The notes under the pieces: model-generated
Told to the model about the DNA's origin: nothing
The model's database searches: none
Seen by the model: the letters and a program-made list of their open reading frames with translations, nothing else
Part shown: positions 18,899-27,916 of the stretch, piece by piece
Numbering within the stretch: position 1 is the stretch's first letter
Layout of the letters: each line of letters starts with the position of its first letter
NCBI RefSeq assembly: GCF_018128065.1
Contig: NZ_CP072359.1
Span: forward strand, 992,001-1,056,000
From: Prevotella melaninogenica
GTDB lineage: Bacteria > Bacteroidota > Bacteroidia > Bacteroidales > Bacteroidaceae
DNA length: 64,000 nt
Direction: 5' to 3'
Made by a program: the position numbers and the translations under genes

Positions 18899-19756
18899 GT
18901 TTGTGAAGAGCAAATTGGCATGTGCACGCCAAGTGACCAGCGGACCTTTCTCTGGGTCGTCTTCACGATAATAATACTTCGGAAGTTCAACGTCATCACG
19001 CTTGCCAAGGTCACGACGATACTCTGTGTCAAGTGTGTTGGGGGCATACTCCAAGTGACCTGTGATAAAGAATTCACGTTTACTACGCGACCTGACAATA
19101 GACACGCCACTCTCTTCAGACTCAGCGATAATATCAAGGTCGTCAACTCGTTCAATATCCTCACGCCTAACCTCCGTATGACGACTCTGTGGCATACGAA
19201 AGACGTCATCAAAACCACGGAAGAGAGATAGCTCTGGCTTTAGAGGGATTGTCGGGAAGATACCAAACATCTTCTTTGGTAATGGATATTTCGGTATGTC
19301 ATAGAAATGATAAAGTCCCGCTTGTGCCGCCCAGCAGATGTAGAGCGTTGAACGCACATGCTCACGTGCCCAATTGAATATCTCTTGTAGTTCTTTCCAG
19401 TAGTCCACTTCCTCGAAAGGTAAATCCTCAACAGGTGCACCCGTGACAATCAGTCCATCAATCTTCTCCTTACTCACTTCCTCAAGCGTATGATAGAAGC
19501 GGTTCATGTGTTCCTCTGGCGTATGCTTGGAAGTATGGGATTTGAGTTTCAGAAAGCTAATATCCAACAATAATGGACTATTAGAAAGAAGTCGGATGAA
19601 GTCAGTCTCTGTCGTGGATTTGAATGGCATAAGATTGAGTATGACAATACGAATCGCTCGTTTGTCTTCTTCCTTTGTAAGCATATCTTCAATGTTGATA
19701 TTCTCACGTTTCAATATATCAATAGCGGGAAGTCCGTCAGGTAATCTTAATGGCAT
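18878..19756 (-). CDS. metA: Homoserine O-acyltransferase MetA, acetyl-CoA type predicted
   Basis: This is the MetA fold of 292 residues, with nucleophile C141 (YICWAAQAG), H234 and E236 (ITGHLEYA). It activates homoserine for methionine synthesis. Residue E110 in VTGAPVEDL is at the position where Glu is associated with acetyl-CoA use and Gly with succinyl-CoA, so O-acetylation is predicted. The family usually has about 300-310 residues. Here the last residues (WVMGVR) and the stop codon are made of the TGGGTGATGGGTGTTAGG repeat, so the normal C-terminal end seems to have been replaced. The start MPLRLPDGLPA is the conserved family start. Confidence 0.93.
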   Translation of the reverse strand: MPLRLPDGLPAIDILKRENINIEDMLTKEEDKRAIRIVILNLMPFKSTTETDFIRLLSNSPLLLDISFLKLKSHTSKHTPEEHMNRFYHTLEEVSKEKIDGLIVTGAPVEDLPFEEVDYWKELQEIFNWAREHVRSTLYICWAAQAGLYHFYDIPKYPLPKKMFGIFPTIPLKPELSLFRGFDDVFRMPQSRHTEVRREDIERVDDLDIIAESEESGVSIVRSRSKREFFITGHLEYAPNTLDTEYRRDLGKRDDVELPKYYYREDDPEKGPLVTWRAHANLLFTNWVMGVR

Positions 19757-19830
19757 ATCCTGTTTCCTTTATCTTTTATGGGCGTATGAGTGCATACAAG
19801 CCTTCTATTCTCTTTACTATAAATAAGATA

Positions 19831-19862
19831 CAAAGATAGTAATTAATAACAAATTCTACAAA
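19831..19862 (-). promoter_or_regulatory. Promoter for metA
   Basis: On the minus strand TTTG (19859-19862) is followed after exactly 20 nt by TATCTTTG (19831-19838), an excellent Bacteroidetes promoter match. It lies about 75 bp before the metA start. The rest of the 332-bp gap to the M13 gene contains only a CAATCACTCATCACCCATCA-like repeat near 20057-20085. Confidence 0.75.
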
Positions 19863-20088
19863 TCTTACTTGCATAAAAGTATTGCTAAGAACAATATGCG
19901 TCTCACTGAAAAGACACAGAAAACTCACTCTAACCATTTCTATTCGCATTATATACTGATAAAAATGGTTAGCCGTGAGCCTTTTAATGTATAGATTTAT
20001 CGGTGTGGGTGATACCAAATGATAGGAATAATCGTGAGATAACTATCAAGCCATCAACACCAATCACTCATCACCCATCAGCCAACGT

Positions 20089-22122
20089 TTACCAAAGCTT
20101 CAAACGTTTAGCTTCTGGAATGAACAGCTTATCGCCTTCCTTCACACCGAACGCCTTATACCATGCGTTGATATGTGGCAAAGCACCATTCACACGCCAT
20201 TCACCAAGAGAGTGAGGGTCACTCTTTACACGACTACGAATCTCTGCTTCAGTGATGTTGTTTGCCCATACACCAGCATAAGCGATGAAGAAGCGCTGTT
20301 CAGGAGTGAAGCCCATGATTGTCTTACCCTTCTTCGCTTCTGGTGTCTTCTCGAATGCGTTGAAAGCAACCTCAAGACCACCATGGTCGGCAAGGTTCTC
20401 TCCCAAGGTGAGTTTACCATTTGCATTGAGGTCAGGTAACACTTTAATAGCACTGAAGAAGTCGGCATACTTACTGGTACGAGCCTCAAAGTTTTTACCA
20501 TCTTCTTCTGTCCACCAGTCTGTCATATTACCATCTTTGTCATAGTGACGACCTTGATCATCAAATCCGTGTGTCATCTCATGACCGATAACCACACCAA
20601 TAGCACCATAGTTAAAGGCATCATCAGCCTTTGGGTCGAAGAATGGATACTGAAGAATACCTGCTGGGAAGCAGATTTCGTTTGTCGTTGGATTATAATA
20701 AGCATTCACCGTCTGAGGAGTCATCAACCACTTATCTTTATCAACTGGCTTACCAGCTTTCTCCTCGATAGCATCCTTAGCCCAGAATTTATGGCAAGAC
20801 TGCACATTCTCATAATATGACTTTGACGGATCTATCGTGAGCTGGCTCAAGTCCTTCCACTTGTTAGGATAACCCACCTTAACATAGAAGGTTGAGAGCT
20901 TCTCAAGTGCTGCTTTCTTTGTGGCTTCACTCATCCAGTCCTGTGCCTTAATACGTTCGGCAAGACTCACTTCAAGGTTCTTGATCAATTCTTCCATACG
21001 CTTCTTACTTGACGCAGGGAAGTAACGTTCACAATAGATACGACCCAAAGCCTCACCCATCTGCTTCTCAACCTGTTGTGTGGCACGCTTCCAACGAGGA
21101 TAATCCTCTTTTGTACCACGCATTGTCTTACTGAAGAAGTTGAAGTATTCTGCACGAACATTATCGCTTAGATAATTGGCTGAAGCAAGAATAGCACTCC
21201 ACTCCATACGAGCACGAAGTTCGTCAGCACTCTCTGTTGAAGCCAACTTGTCAACACCTGCAAGGAAAGTAGGTTGACCTACAACCATTGTCTGAATATA
21301 CTCGCTCTTAACGCCTTCAGCATTCAACAATTGTTCAAGAGGAATATTAGGGTACTTTTCCTTAAACTCGCTAAGTGTCATCTTATTGTAGTTAGCCTCT
21401 ACATCACGCATCTCGGTGCGACTCTTTGAAATCAACGCAAGCATCGTTTCGTAACGCATAACGGCATCACGTTTCGCTTCGGCTTGTGCATCAGAGAAAC
21501 CATAAAGACGGAACATGTTAGCAATAAACTGACGATAAGCATTACGAATGTTAGTCGTAGATTTGTCATTGTCAAGATAGTATTCTTTCTGTCCAAGACT
21601 TAGTCCACCCTGATAGATAAGAAGAATATTCATCTTTGCATTCTTCTCGTCAGCTTCAAAGGAATAATCCATTGGCACACCATAGCCAAAGCTTGCATAC
21701 TTCAACTGAAGCGCACGAAGGGCAGAAAGTGTTTTTGCCCCCTCCATCTCGTTGAGCAGAGGTTTAACAGGGCTAATCCCCTCCTTATTACGACGCACAG
21801 AGTCCATGGCGAGCTTATAAAAGTCGCTCAACTTTCTCTCTATTGACCCCTCCTTACCTGGTTTCTTAAGCAAATCGGTAAGGATGGTATTGATACGTTT
21901 GTTATTATTCTCCTGCAATTGGTCGAATGAACCAAAGCGAGAGAATGCACCAGGAAGTGGATTCAGTTTCTGCCATCCTCCAGTAGCAAACGTAAAGAAG
22001 TCGTCAGCTGGACGCACCGACTTGTCGAGATTTTCAGCCTTGATACCTGCCTGCCCCTGTGCCATACCAGTAAGGGGAGCAGATGCAAGGAGCATCATTG
22101 GTAAAAGTGTTTTGATACGCAT
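20089..22122 (-). CDS. M13-family (PepO/neprilysin-like) zinc metallopeptidase, exported
   Basis: This 677-residue protein has a signal peptide (LLPMMLLASAPLTGMAQ) and the M13 layout. It shows VRPADDFFTFATGGW near the start, NAYYNPTTNEICFPAGILQ, the zinc site GHEMTHGFDDQGR at about residue 512, NLADHGGL as the third ligand region, and FFIAYAGVWA with SDPHSLGEWRVNG near the end. M13 enzymes cleave peptides; in Bacteroidetes they are periplasmic or surface-associated and may process host or self peptides. The full length and intact motifs indicate an active enzyme. Immediately upstream is a region of inverted and low-complexity repeats separating it from the ABC-F gene. Confidence 0.93.
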   Translation of the reverse strand: MRIKTLLPMMLLASAPLTGMAQGQAGIKAENLDKSVRPADDFFTFATGGWQKLNPLPGAFSRFGSFDQLQENNNKRINTILTDLLKKPGKEGSIERKLSDFYKLAMDSVRRNKEGISPVKPLLNEMEGAKTLSALRALQLKYASFGYGVPMDYSFEADEKNAKMNILLIYQGGLSLGQKEYYLDNDKSTTNIRNAYRQFIANMFRLYGFSDAQAEAKRDAVMRYETMLALISKSRTEMRDVEANYNKMTLSEFKEKYPNIPLEQLLNAEGVKSEYIQTMVVGQPTFLAGVDKLASTESADELRARMEWSAILASANYLSDNVRAEYFNFFSKTMRGTKEDYPRWKRATQQVEKQMGEALGRIYCERYFPASSKKRMEELIKNLEVSLAERIKAQDWMSEATKKAALEKLSTFYVKVGYPNKWKDLSQLTIDPSKSYYENVQSCHKFWAKDAIEEKAGKPVDKDKWLMTPQTVNAYYNPTTNEICFPAGILQYPFFDPKADDAFNYGAIGVVIGHEMTHGFDDQGRHYDKDGNMTDWWTEEDGKNFEARTSKYADFFSAIKVLPDLNANGKLTLGENLADHGGLEVAFNAFEKTPEAKKGKTIMGFTPEQRFFIAYAGVWANNITEAEIRSRVKSDPHSLGEWRVNGALPHINAWYKAFGVKEGDKLFIPEAKRLKLW

Positions 22123-22256
22123 AGTAAATATGTTTTATATAATTCAGAATTTAAAATTCATAATTATGATTAGCGAGTTGGAAAAGCTCAATGCTCAACG
22201 TTTAAAGTTCAAATCTTACTCTCACAGAATGCACAGATCAACAGATTTAACAGAGC

Positions 22257-22346
22257 CACAGAGACCTAAAGGTCATTGATATCACAGATTTTTTATGCTG
22301 ACAGGTCTCTAAAATCTGTGTCATCCAAGACCGTCAGGTCTCTGTG
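22257..22346. repeat. Long interrupted inverted repeat upstream of the M13 gene
   Basis: CACAGAGACCT (22257-22267) pairs with AGGTCTCTGTG (22336-22346), and inside it CACAGATTTT (22283-22292) pairs with AAAATCTGTG (22311-22320). Further CACAGAT/ATCTGTG words lie on both sides from 22222 to 22410. It could fold into a long hairpin in the ABC-F to M13 interval and act as a terminator or RNA-stability element. Confidence 0.6.
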
Positions 22347-22439
22347 CATTACAGTAGCGAAAAAGGAAATCTGTTCCATCTGTTCGTCTGTGATATCTGT
22401 GAGAAAATGAATATAAGCCATGAAAGTTAAAAGTAAAAA

Positions 22440-22515
22440 AGTAAAACCGTTAACGCTCAAACTTCAAACTTCAAACTTCAAACCTCAAAGTTCCAAGTTC
22501 AAAGTTTCAAGCTCT
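22440..22515. repeat. CAAACTTCAAACTTC-type low-complexity repeat at the end of the ABC-F gene
   Basis: Multiple AACTTCAA and AAGTTCAAAG words run into the 3' end of the ABC-F gene. The last codons of that gene (LETLNLEL and stop) are composed of this repeat. Confidence 0.6.
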
Positions 22516-24515
22516 TCCGAGCGTACGAGCCATCTGTCGTTCTCTTCATCAAGTTCACGCTGGAGGTTGGTATATTCTGTCACGAGTTCCATATTCGAAG
22601 CATTCTCGGGAGCCATCAGAAGCTCATCGAGTTCGCTCTTACGTGCCTCCAGCTTTGCTATCTTAGCTTCAGATTCGTCCACAGCACGTTGAGCCTTACG
22701 AATCTTCTTTTGTTGTTCTTTGCGTTCAGCGTAAGATAAAGTCCCCCCAGAAGCCTCCCCCGACCCCTCCGAAAGGAGGGGAGAAGCATTTCTGCTATCA
22801 GAAGACTCCATAGCTGCTTTTCTGCTATTACTTGATTTAGATGATGTCAGCGAGAGGTTCTCTGCACTCTCCCCCTTTTGGGGGAGCTGGAGGGGGCTTC
22901 TAAGCCAGTCATAGATACCACCCAAATGCTCTTTTACCTTACCACCACCGAATTCATATACCTTGCTTACCAATCCATCTAAGAACTCTCGGTCGTGGCT
23001 CACGATGATAGCCGTACCATCAAAGGCTTTGATAGCTTCCTTCAACACCTCTTTTGAAGCGATGTCAAGATGGTTGGTTGGCTCATCGAGAATAAGAAGG
23101 TTGACAGGTTCAAGTAAGAGTTTAATCATAGCCAAACGTGAACGCTCCCCACCTGAAAGCACCTTAACATACTTCTCCGATGTCTCTCCACCGAACATGA
23201 AAGCACCGAGTAGGTCATTAATTCTCAAACGCATATCTCCTGTGGCCACCCTGTCGATGGTCTCGTAGATAGTAAGATTCTCATCGAGTAGCTGTGCTTG
23301 GTTCTGTGCAAAGTAACCTATCTGAACATTATGACCTATCTTTAGCGTACCATCAAAGGGAATCTCGCCCATGATACACTTCACGAAGGTTGACTTACCT
23401 TCACCATTCTTACCGACAAAAGCCACCTTCTCACCACGTTTGATAATCAAGTCGACACCCTCAAACACCGTCTGTCCAGGTCCATCACTATGCAATCTGC
23501 TTGGATAAGTCTTGCCCAATCCCTCTGCAATAACTGGGTAATCTCCACTTCGCAAACAGGGAGGGAACTTCAGACGCATAGCTGAATTGTCAATCTCATC
23601 AACCTCTATCGGTACAATCTTCTCCAATTGTCGGATACGTTGTTGTACTTGTACGGCTTTGGTGGCTTGATAACGGAAACGCTCAATGAAAGCCTTTGTG
23701 TCAGCAATCTCTTTCTGTTGATTTTCATACGCACGGAGCTGTTGTTCACGACGTTCTTTCCGAAGAACCAAATACTCATCATACTTCACACGATAATCCT
23801 CTACGTGTCCACAGGTAATCTCCAACGTTCGATTCGTCACGTTATTGACAAACGCACGGTCGTGGCTCACAAGCACGACAGCCTTGGCACTCTGTGAGAG
23901 GAATTGCTCAAGCCATTGAATTGACTCAATATCAAGGTGGTTCGTTGGCTCATCAAGCAAGAGCACATCGGGCTTCCGAAGAAGAATCTTTGCCAATTCA
24001 ATACGCATACGCCATCCGCCAGAGAACTCACGTGTAGGGCGATCAAAGTCATCACGACTGAAACCAAGACCCGTCAGCGTACGCTCAATCTCGGCCTCAT
24101 AATTCTCGCCTCCCATCATCATATATCGTTCGTGTTCAGTGGTGAAGCGTTCCACTAACTCAGCGTATCCCTCACTCTCATAGTCAGTTCGCTCAGCCAT
24201 CTCCTGTTCCATCTTCTTGAGTTTCTCCTCAATCTTCGTCTTGTCAGCGAAAGCCTTACGCGTCTCCTCCTTCACGGTCGTATCGTCAGAAAGTTTCATC
24301 ACCTGTGACAGGTAACCTATTGTCGTGTCATTCGGTACAGAAACAACGCCGCTCGTAGGCTTCTGCATTCCGCAGAGAATCTTCAGCATCGTTGACTTCC
24401 CTGCTCCATTCTTCCCCACAAGTGCTATTCTATCTCGTTCATTGATGACGAATGAAACATCCTTAAACAATGGCTTTACGCCAAATTCCACCGTCAGTCC
24501 GTCTATTGATATCAT
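22485..24515 (-). CDS. ABC-F family ATPase (Uup/EttA-like ribosome-associated)
   Basis: A soluble protein with two ABC domains and no membrane segments. The first Walker A is at about residue 35 (VGKNGAGKST) with signature EFSGGWRMRIELA and Walker B LLLDEPTNHLD. The second has GKNGEGKST, VLSGGERSRLAM and LLILDEPTNHLD. The inter-domain linker contains the QVQQRIRQLEKI segment, and a C-terminal coiled coil follows (KIRKAQRAVDESEAKIAKLEARK). ABC-F proteins act on ribosomes or in replication-linked processes; the exact subgroup is uncertain. Two GC-rich palindromes (22868-22902 and 22738-22790) encode an in-frame insertion at about residues 538-593, between the second ATPase and the coiled coil. 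Confidence 0.92.
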   Translation of the reverse strand: MISIDGLTVEFGVKPLFKDVSFVINERDRIALVGKNGAGKSTMLKILCGMQKPTSGVVSVPNDTTIGYLSQVMKLSDDTTVKEETRKAFADKTKIEEKLKKMEQEMAERTDYESEGYAELVERFTTEHERYMMMGGENYEAEIERTLTGLGFSRDDFDRPTREFSGGWRMRIELAKILLRKPDVLLLDEPTNHLDIESIQWLEQFLSQSAKAVVLVSHDRAFVNNVTNRTLEITCGHVEDYRVKYDEYLVLRKERREQQLRAYENQQKEIADTKAFIERFRYQATKAVQVQQRIRQLEKIVPIEVDEIDNSAMRLKFPPCLRSGDYPVIAEGLGKTYPSRLHSDGPGQTVFEGVDLIIKRGEKVAFVGKNGEGKSTFVKCIMGEIPFDGTLKIGHNVQIGYFAQNQAQLLDENLTIYETIDRVATGDMRLRINDLLGAFMFGGETSEKYVKVLSGGERSRLAMIKLLLEPVNLLILDEPTNHLDIASKEVLKEAIKAFDGTAIIVSHDREFLDGLVSKVYEFGGGKVKEHLGGIYDWLRSPLQLPQKGESAENLSLTSSKSSNSRKAAMESSDSRNASPLLSEGSGEASGGTLSYAERKEQQKKIRKAQRAVDESEAKIAKLEARKSELDELLMAPENASNMELVTEYTNLQRELDEENDRWLVRSEELETLNLEL
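22738..22902. repeat. Inverted pair of GC-rich palindromic elements within the ABC-F gene
   Basis: One element (22738-22790) contains CCCGACCCCTCCGAAAGGAG and the other (22868-22902) contains CCCCCTTTTGGGGGAGCTGG. They face each other around about 80 bp of spacer with two copies of TTTCTGCTAT. All of it is translated in frame, giving residues such as LPQKGESAEN, ASPLLSEGSGEASGG. Confidence 0.8.
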
Positions 24516-24544
24516 TTCTATTTCTCTTTCCTAAATATTCTTTG

Positions 24545-24552
24545 CAAAGATA
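24545..24552 (-). promoter_or_regulatory. Candidate promoter -7 box for the ABC-F gene
   Basis: On the minus strand this reads TATCTTTG, 29 bp before the start codon; TTTA lies about 20 nt upstream in place of TTTG. Confidence 0.55.
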
Positions 24553-24969
24553 GTATTTTATTTTTGAATAGTAAAGTTCACGAACGGCCTTACTTCATTG
24601 AATCAAGAACTATTGAAAAACTTTACACAACGACTATCATTGTCTCATTTAGACCTAACCTTATCTGTATTATATGTAATGTACAAAGGTAGTAAAAATA
24701 ACCCAAAGAAGCAATGAAGTTAATGAATAATCAGTAACATTGTTTCTCAAGGAATTTATCTTTGCCAAATTATGACTCTTTCGTTAAATACATAGACTGG
24801 AAATAGAATAAAGACTTATACACACTTGCATGACAAGATTATCAAAATTTAGATGGGCTTACAAGGGGAGGGGGACAAGATAAAATGCAGAAAAGAAGAA
24901 TAAATACTTTGTCTATCTATCAACATGCCTTTCCGTCTTCTGTAAATTATTCCCATACCACTCAACGTT

Positions 24970-25218
24970 TGTAAACTATTTTCGTACACTCCAAAGACAA
25001 TACATGCTCTTTTGGCTTCTAAAAGATGCCTGATAGGCTTGCAATAGGTGCCCTTTTGAGGGCTAACTAACGCCCTTTTGAAGTCCAATTAAGCACCTTT
25101 TCTTTTGCGACTTCATAACCAATTGATTTACTGCTGTTTATAAACTCGCTTTTTACACGTGTTTTTCGTCTTTATTTTAGATGTTTTACTTAATTTTGTG
25201 TAATGATTTTTCAAAGTC
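24970..25218 (+). repeat. Dispersed ~250-bp intergenic repeat, copy C
   Basis: The most diverged copy. It keeps CATGCTCTTTTGGCTT, GGCTTGCAATAGGTGCCCTT, CTAACTAACGCCCTTTTGA, GTCCAATTAAGCACCTTTT and the TAATGATTTTTCAAAG end. It lies in the 945-bp gap between the divergent ABC-F gene and the M3 peptidase gene. No protein-coding gene was found in that gap. Confidence 0.75.
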
Positions 25219-25261
25219 TTATCTATAAATTCTCAAAGTATTAAACTACATTTTATAGAAA

Positions 25262-25446
25262 TCATCACCCCCCAACACCCATCACCCCCCACCCACCAAC
25301 ATTAATCACCCATTAATTTCATAATCTCATTTTTTTTATGTAAGTTTGCGGAAAAATGGGTGTTGGGTGTTGATGAAGTGTAGCGTGCTGACTGTTAAAT
25401 CACTTTATAGAAATCATCACCCCCCATCACCTATTACCCATCACCA
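25262..25446. repeat. TGGGTGTTGGG / ACACCCATCACC-type low-complexity arrays before the M3 peptidase
   Basis: C-rich arrays (25262-25312 and 25411-25446) and a G-rich array (25357-25376) alternate, and ATAGAAATCATCACCCCCCA occurs twice (near 25256 and 25408). They lie between the promoter box and the start codon of the M3 peptidase gene, so they would be in its mRNA leader. Confidence 0.7.
25341..25348 (+). promoter_or_regulatory. Candidate promoter -7 box for the M3 peptidase gene
   Basis: TAAGTTTG matches TAnnTTTG and lies 113 bp before the start codon. No clear -33 TTTG is seen at the expected spacing. Confidence 0.45.
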
Positions 25447-25461
25447 AACAATATAATAAAC

Positions 25462-27684
25462 ATGAAACAGAACCTAAAACATGTTGTGCTTGTTGCAGGA
25501 CTTGCTTGCACTGCACTCACAGGTCAGGCACAAAACGCAAGACCTAAGACCATGCAAACGGTCAGTAACGCACTTATGAAACAGAGTACATTACCCTTTA
25601 ATGCTCCTGACTTTAGTCGTATCAAAGGTGAGGACTACCTCCCTGCCATCAAGGCGGGCATCGCTGAGCAGAGAGCTGAGATAAAGAAGATTACGGACAA
25701 TAAGCAGAAACCTACCTTCGCCAATACCATCCTGGCTTACGAGCGGAGTGGAAAGGACTTGGAACGTATCTCAAACATCTTCTATGCTTTGGTATCGGCT
25801 GACAAAACGCCTGAGATTGAGAAGGCACAGGGAAGTATCGTACCGCTGATGACGGAGTTTGAGAATGAAATAAAGTTCAACCAGAAGTTCTTCCAGCGCA
25901 TCAAGTATGTTTACGACCATGAATATAAGACGCTCAAGGGTGAAGATAAAAAGCTCTTAGAGGTTGTTTATAAGGACTTTACGCATGCAGGCGCACTACT
26001 CCCCAAAGAGAAGATGGCACGCATGCAGGAAATCAACAAGGAGTTGGCAAAACTTCAGCAGGAGTTTGGAGATATGCTTCCTAAGGCTGCCAATGAGGCT
26101 ACCGTATGGGTCAGCGACGTGAAGGAATTAGCAGGACTCAGCGAGACGGACATCGCTCAGTGTAAGAAGGATGCTGAAAGTCGTGGTGGTAAGGCTCCTT
26201 ATTGTATTGTGATTACGAATACTACCCAACAACCTATCCTTGCAAGTCTTGACAATCGTGCCCTGCGTGAGAAAGTTTACAATGCTTCAATCCATCGTAC
26301 GGATGGCACGGGTGCTTATAATACTTTCCCCATCATCGTGAAGATTGCTCGTCTGCGTGCAGAGAAGGCTCAGCTGATGGGATATAAGAACTATGCTTCT
26401 TACTCGCTCTCAAAGACAATGGCGAAGAATACGGACAATGTATATGCCTTCCTGCATCAGATGATTGAGGCTTATAAGCCAAAGTCTGAAGCGCAAACAA
26501 AGGCTATTGAGAAGTATATGAATAAACAAGTGAACAAGTTAACGAGTGGACAAGTAGACAAGTTAACGGCTGAACAAGTTAACGCAAGTAACTCGTCTAC
26601 TGGTCAACCTGTCAACTCGTTCACTCCACTCCAGCCTTACGACCGCTTCTATTATTCAGCAAAGATGAAGAAAGATCAGTACAGCTTCTCGGATGATGAT
26701 GTGAAATCTTATTTCAATCTTGACTCTGTGCTCGTGAATGGTATCTTCTATGCTGCTCACCGTGTCTATGGACTTAACTTCCGTGAGCGTAAGGATATCC
26801 CAACTTATCACAAGGATATGAAAGTGTTTGACGTGCTTGATGCTGATGGTAAACAGTTGGCACTCTTCTATTGCGATTACTTCCGTCGTCCAACAAAACG
26901 TGGTGGTGCGTGGATGAGTGCCTTTCTCAAGCAAAGCTCTGATCGCAATCAGAAACCATTGGTTTTCAACGTTTGTAACTATGCTAAGGCTCCAGAGGGT
27001 CAGCCAACACTTCTTACTTGGGATGAAACTCAGACAATGTTCCACGAGTTTGGACACGCCCTGCATGGGATGCTTTCAAATTGTAAGTATAACACGTTGA
27101 GTGGTACGGCCGTATCACGTGACTTCGTGGAGATGCCATCACAGTTTAATGAGTCGTTTGCAAGTATTCCAGAGGTGTTCAACCACTATGCGCGCCACTA
27201 TAAGACCAATGAACCTATGCCTGATGCCCTACGTGAGAAGATGCTCGGTTCGCTCAACTTCCTTTCAGCTTACTCATTGGGCGAGAATCTTGCTGCTACA
27301 AGCTTAGACATGGCTTGGCACTGTCTTTCTCCTTCTGAAATTCCATCTGCTGAAGAAGCACCAGCCTTTGAGAAAAAAGTGTTGGCGGATATGGGCTTAC
27401 TGAACCATCAGATCCCTCCACGTTACTCTACTTCTTACTTCAACCACATCTGGGGTGGGGGATATGCAGCTGGTTATTACAGCTACCTGTGGAGTGAGGT
27501 GTTAGCCGTGAATATTGCCGACTACTTCAAGGCGCATGGTGCACTGACACGTAAGGTGGGTGATGACTTCCGCCAGAAGGTTCTCTCACGTGGTAACACT
27601 CGTGACCTTATGACCATCTTCTCTGACTTCACTGGTCTCAAAGCTCCTGATACAAAGGCATTGCTGAAAGCGAGGGGGATGTAA
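25462..27684 (+). CDS. dcp: M3-family peptidyl-dipeptidase (Dcp-like), exported
   Basis: This 740-residue M3 metallopeptidase has a signal peptide (VVLVAGLACTALTGQAQ) and the zinc site MFHEFGHALHGML with H528, E529 and H532. The third ligand lies in the FVEMPSQFNESFA region, and GYAAGYYSYLWSEVLA is present near the C-terminus. Dcp enzymes release C-terminal dipeptides, here probably in the periplasm. About 40 residues at positions 353-392 (starting NKQVNKLTSGQVDKLTAEQ) are absent from the family pattern and come from a low-complexity ACAAGTTAACG repeat. They sit between the helical domain and the block beginning YDRFYYSAKM. The frame stays open and all catalytic residues are kept. Confidence 0.93.
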   Translation: MKQNLKHVVLVAGLACTALTGQAQNARPKTMQTVSNALMKQSTLPFNAPDFSRIKGEDYLPAIKAGIAEQRAEIKKITDNKQKPTFANTILAYERSGKDLERISNIFYALVSADKTPEIEKAQGSIVPLMTEFENEIKFNQKFFQRIKYVYDHEYKTLKGEDKKLLEVVYKDFTHAGALLPKEKMARMQEINKELAKLQQEFGDMLPKAANEATVWVSDVKELAGLSETDIAQCKKDAESRGGKAPYCIVITNTTQQPILASLDNRALREKVYNASIHRTDGTGAYNTFPIIVKIARLRAEKAQLMGYKNYASYSLSKTMAKNTDNVYAFLHQMIEAYKPKSEAQTKAIEKYMNKQVNKLTSGQVDKLTAEQVNASNSSTGQPVNSFTPLQPYDRFYYSAKMKKDQYSFSDDDVKSYFNLDSVLVNGIFYAAHRVYGLNFRERKDIPTYHKDMKVFDVLDADGKQLALFYCDYFRRPTKRGGAWMSAFLKQSSDRNQKPLVFNVCNYAKAPEGQPTLLTWDETQTMFHEFGHALHGMLSNCKYNTLSGTAVSRDFVEMPSQFNESFASIPEVFNHYARHYKTNEPMPDALREKMLGSLNFLSAYSLGENLAATSLDMAWHCLSPSEIPSAEEAPAFEKKVLADMGLLNHQIPPRYSTSYFNHIWGGGYAAGYYSYLWSEVLAVNIADYFKAHGALTRKVGDDFRQKVLSRGNTRDLMTIFSDFTGLKAPDTKALLKARGM
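26518..26632 (+). repeat. ACAAGTTAACG-type repeat inserted in frame in the M3 peptidase gene
   Basis: Repeated words AACAAGTGAACAAGTTAACG, GACAAGTTAACG, and then CTGGTCAACCTGTCAACTCG in the opposite sense. The same word family appears between genes near 35340-35410. It encodes a polar, probably disordered loop. Confidence 0.65.
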
Positions 27685-27697
27685 GAAAGTCAACCCA

Positions 27698-27916
27698 GCC
27701 TCACCCCCAGCCCCTCTCCAAGTGGAGAGGGGGAGTAGATAGCGTGACACCCTTATATGGTAGACAACATTATAGGAAAATGATAAGTCAAATAAAATCC
27801 TAATATACCAGATAAGTGATGAGAAATGATAAATCAAAAGATATTCAAACTGTTGGGGTATCTCGCTGTTCCCTCCCCTCCCTACGGGAGAGGGGAGGGT
27901 TGGGGGTGGGGTTTCT
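27698..27916. repeat. Inverted pair of GC-rich palindromic elements around the start of the L,D-transpeptidase-like gene
   Basis: The first element (27698-27740) contains CCCCTCTCCAAGTGGAGAGG and the second (27868-27916) contains CTCCCTACGGGAGAGGGGAG and GGTTGGGGGTGGGG. They enclose about 130 bp that includes the annotated start. The second is translated as LPSLRERGGLGVG immediately before the membrane anchor. Confidence 0.75.
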
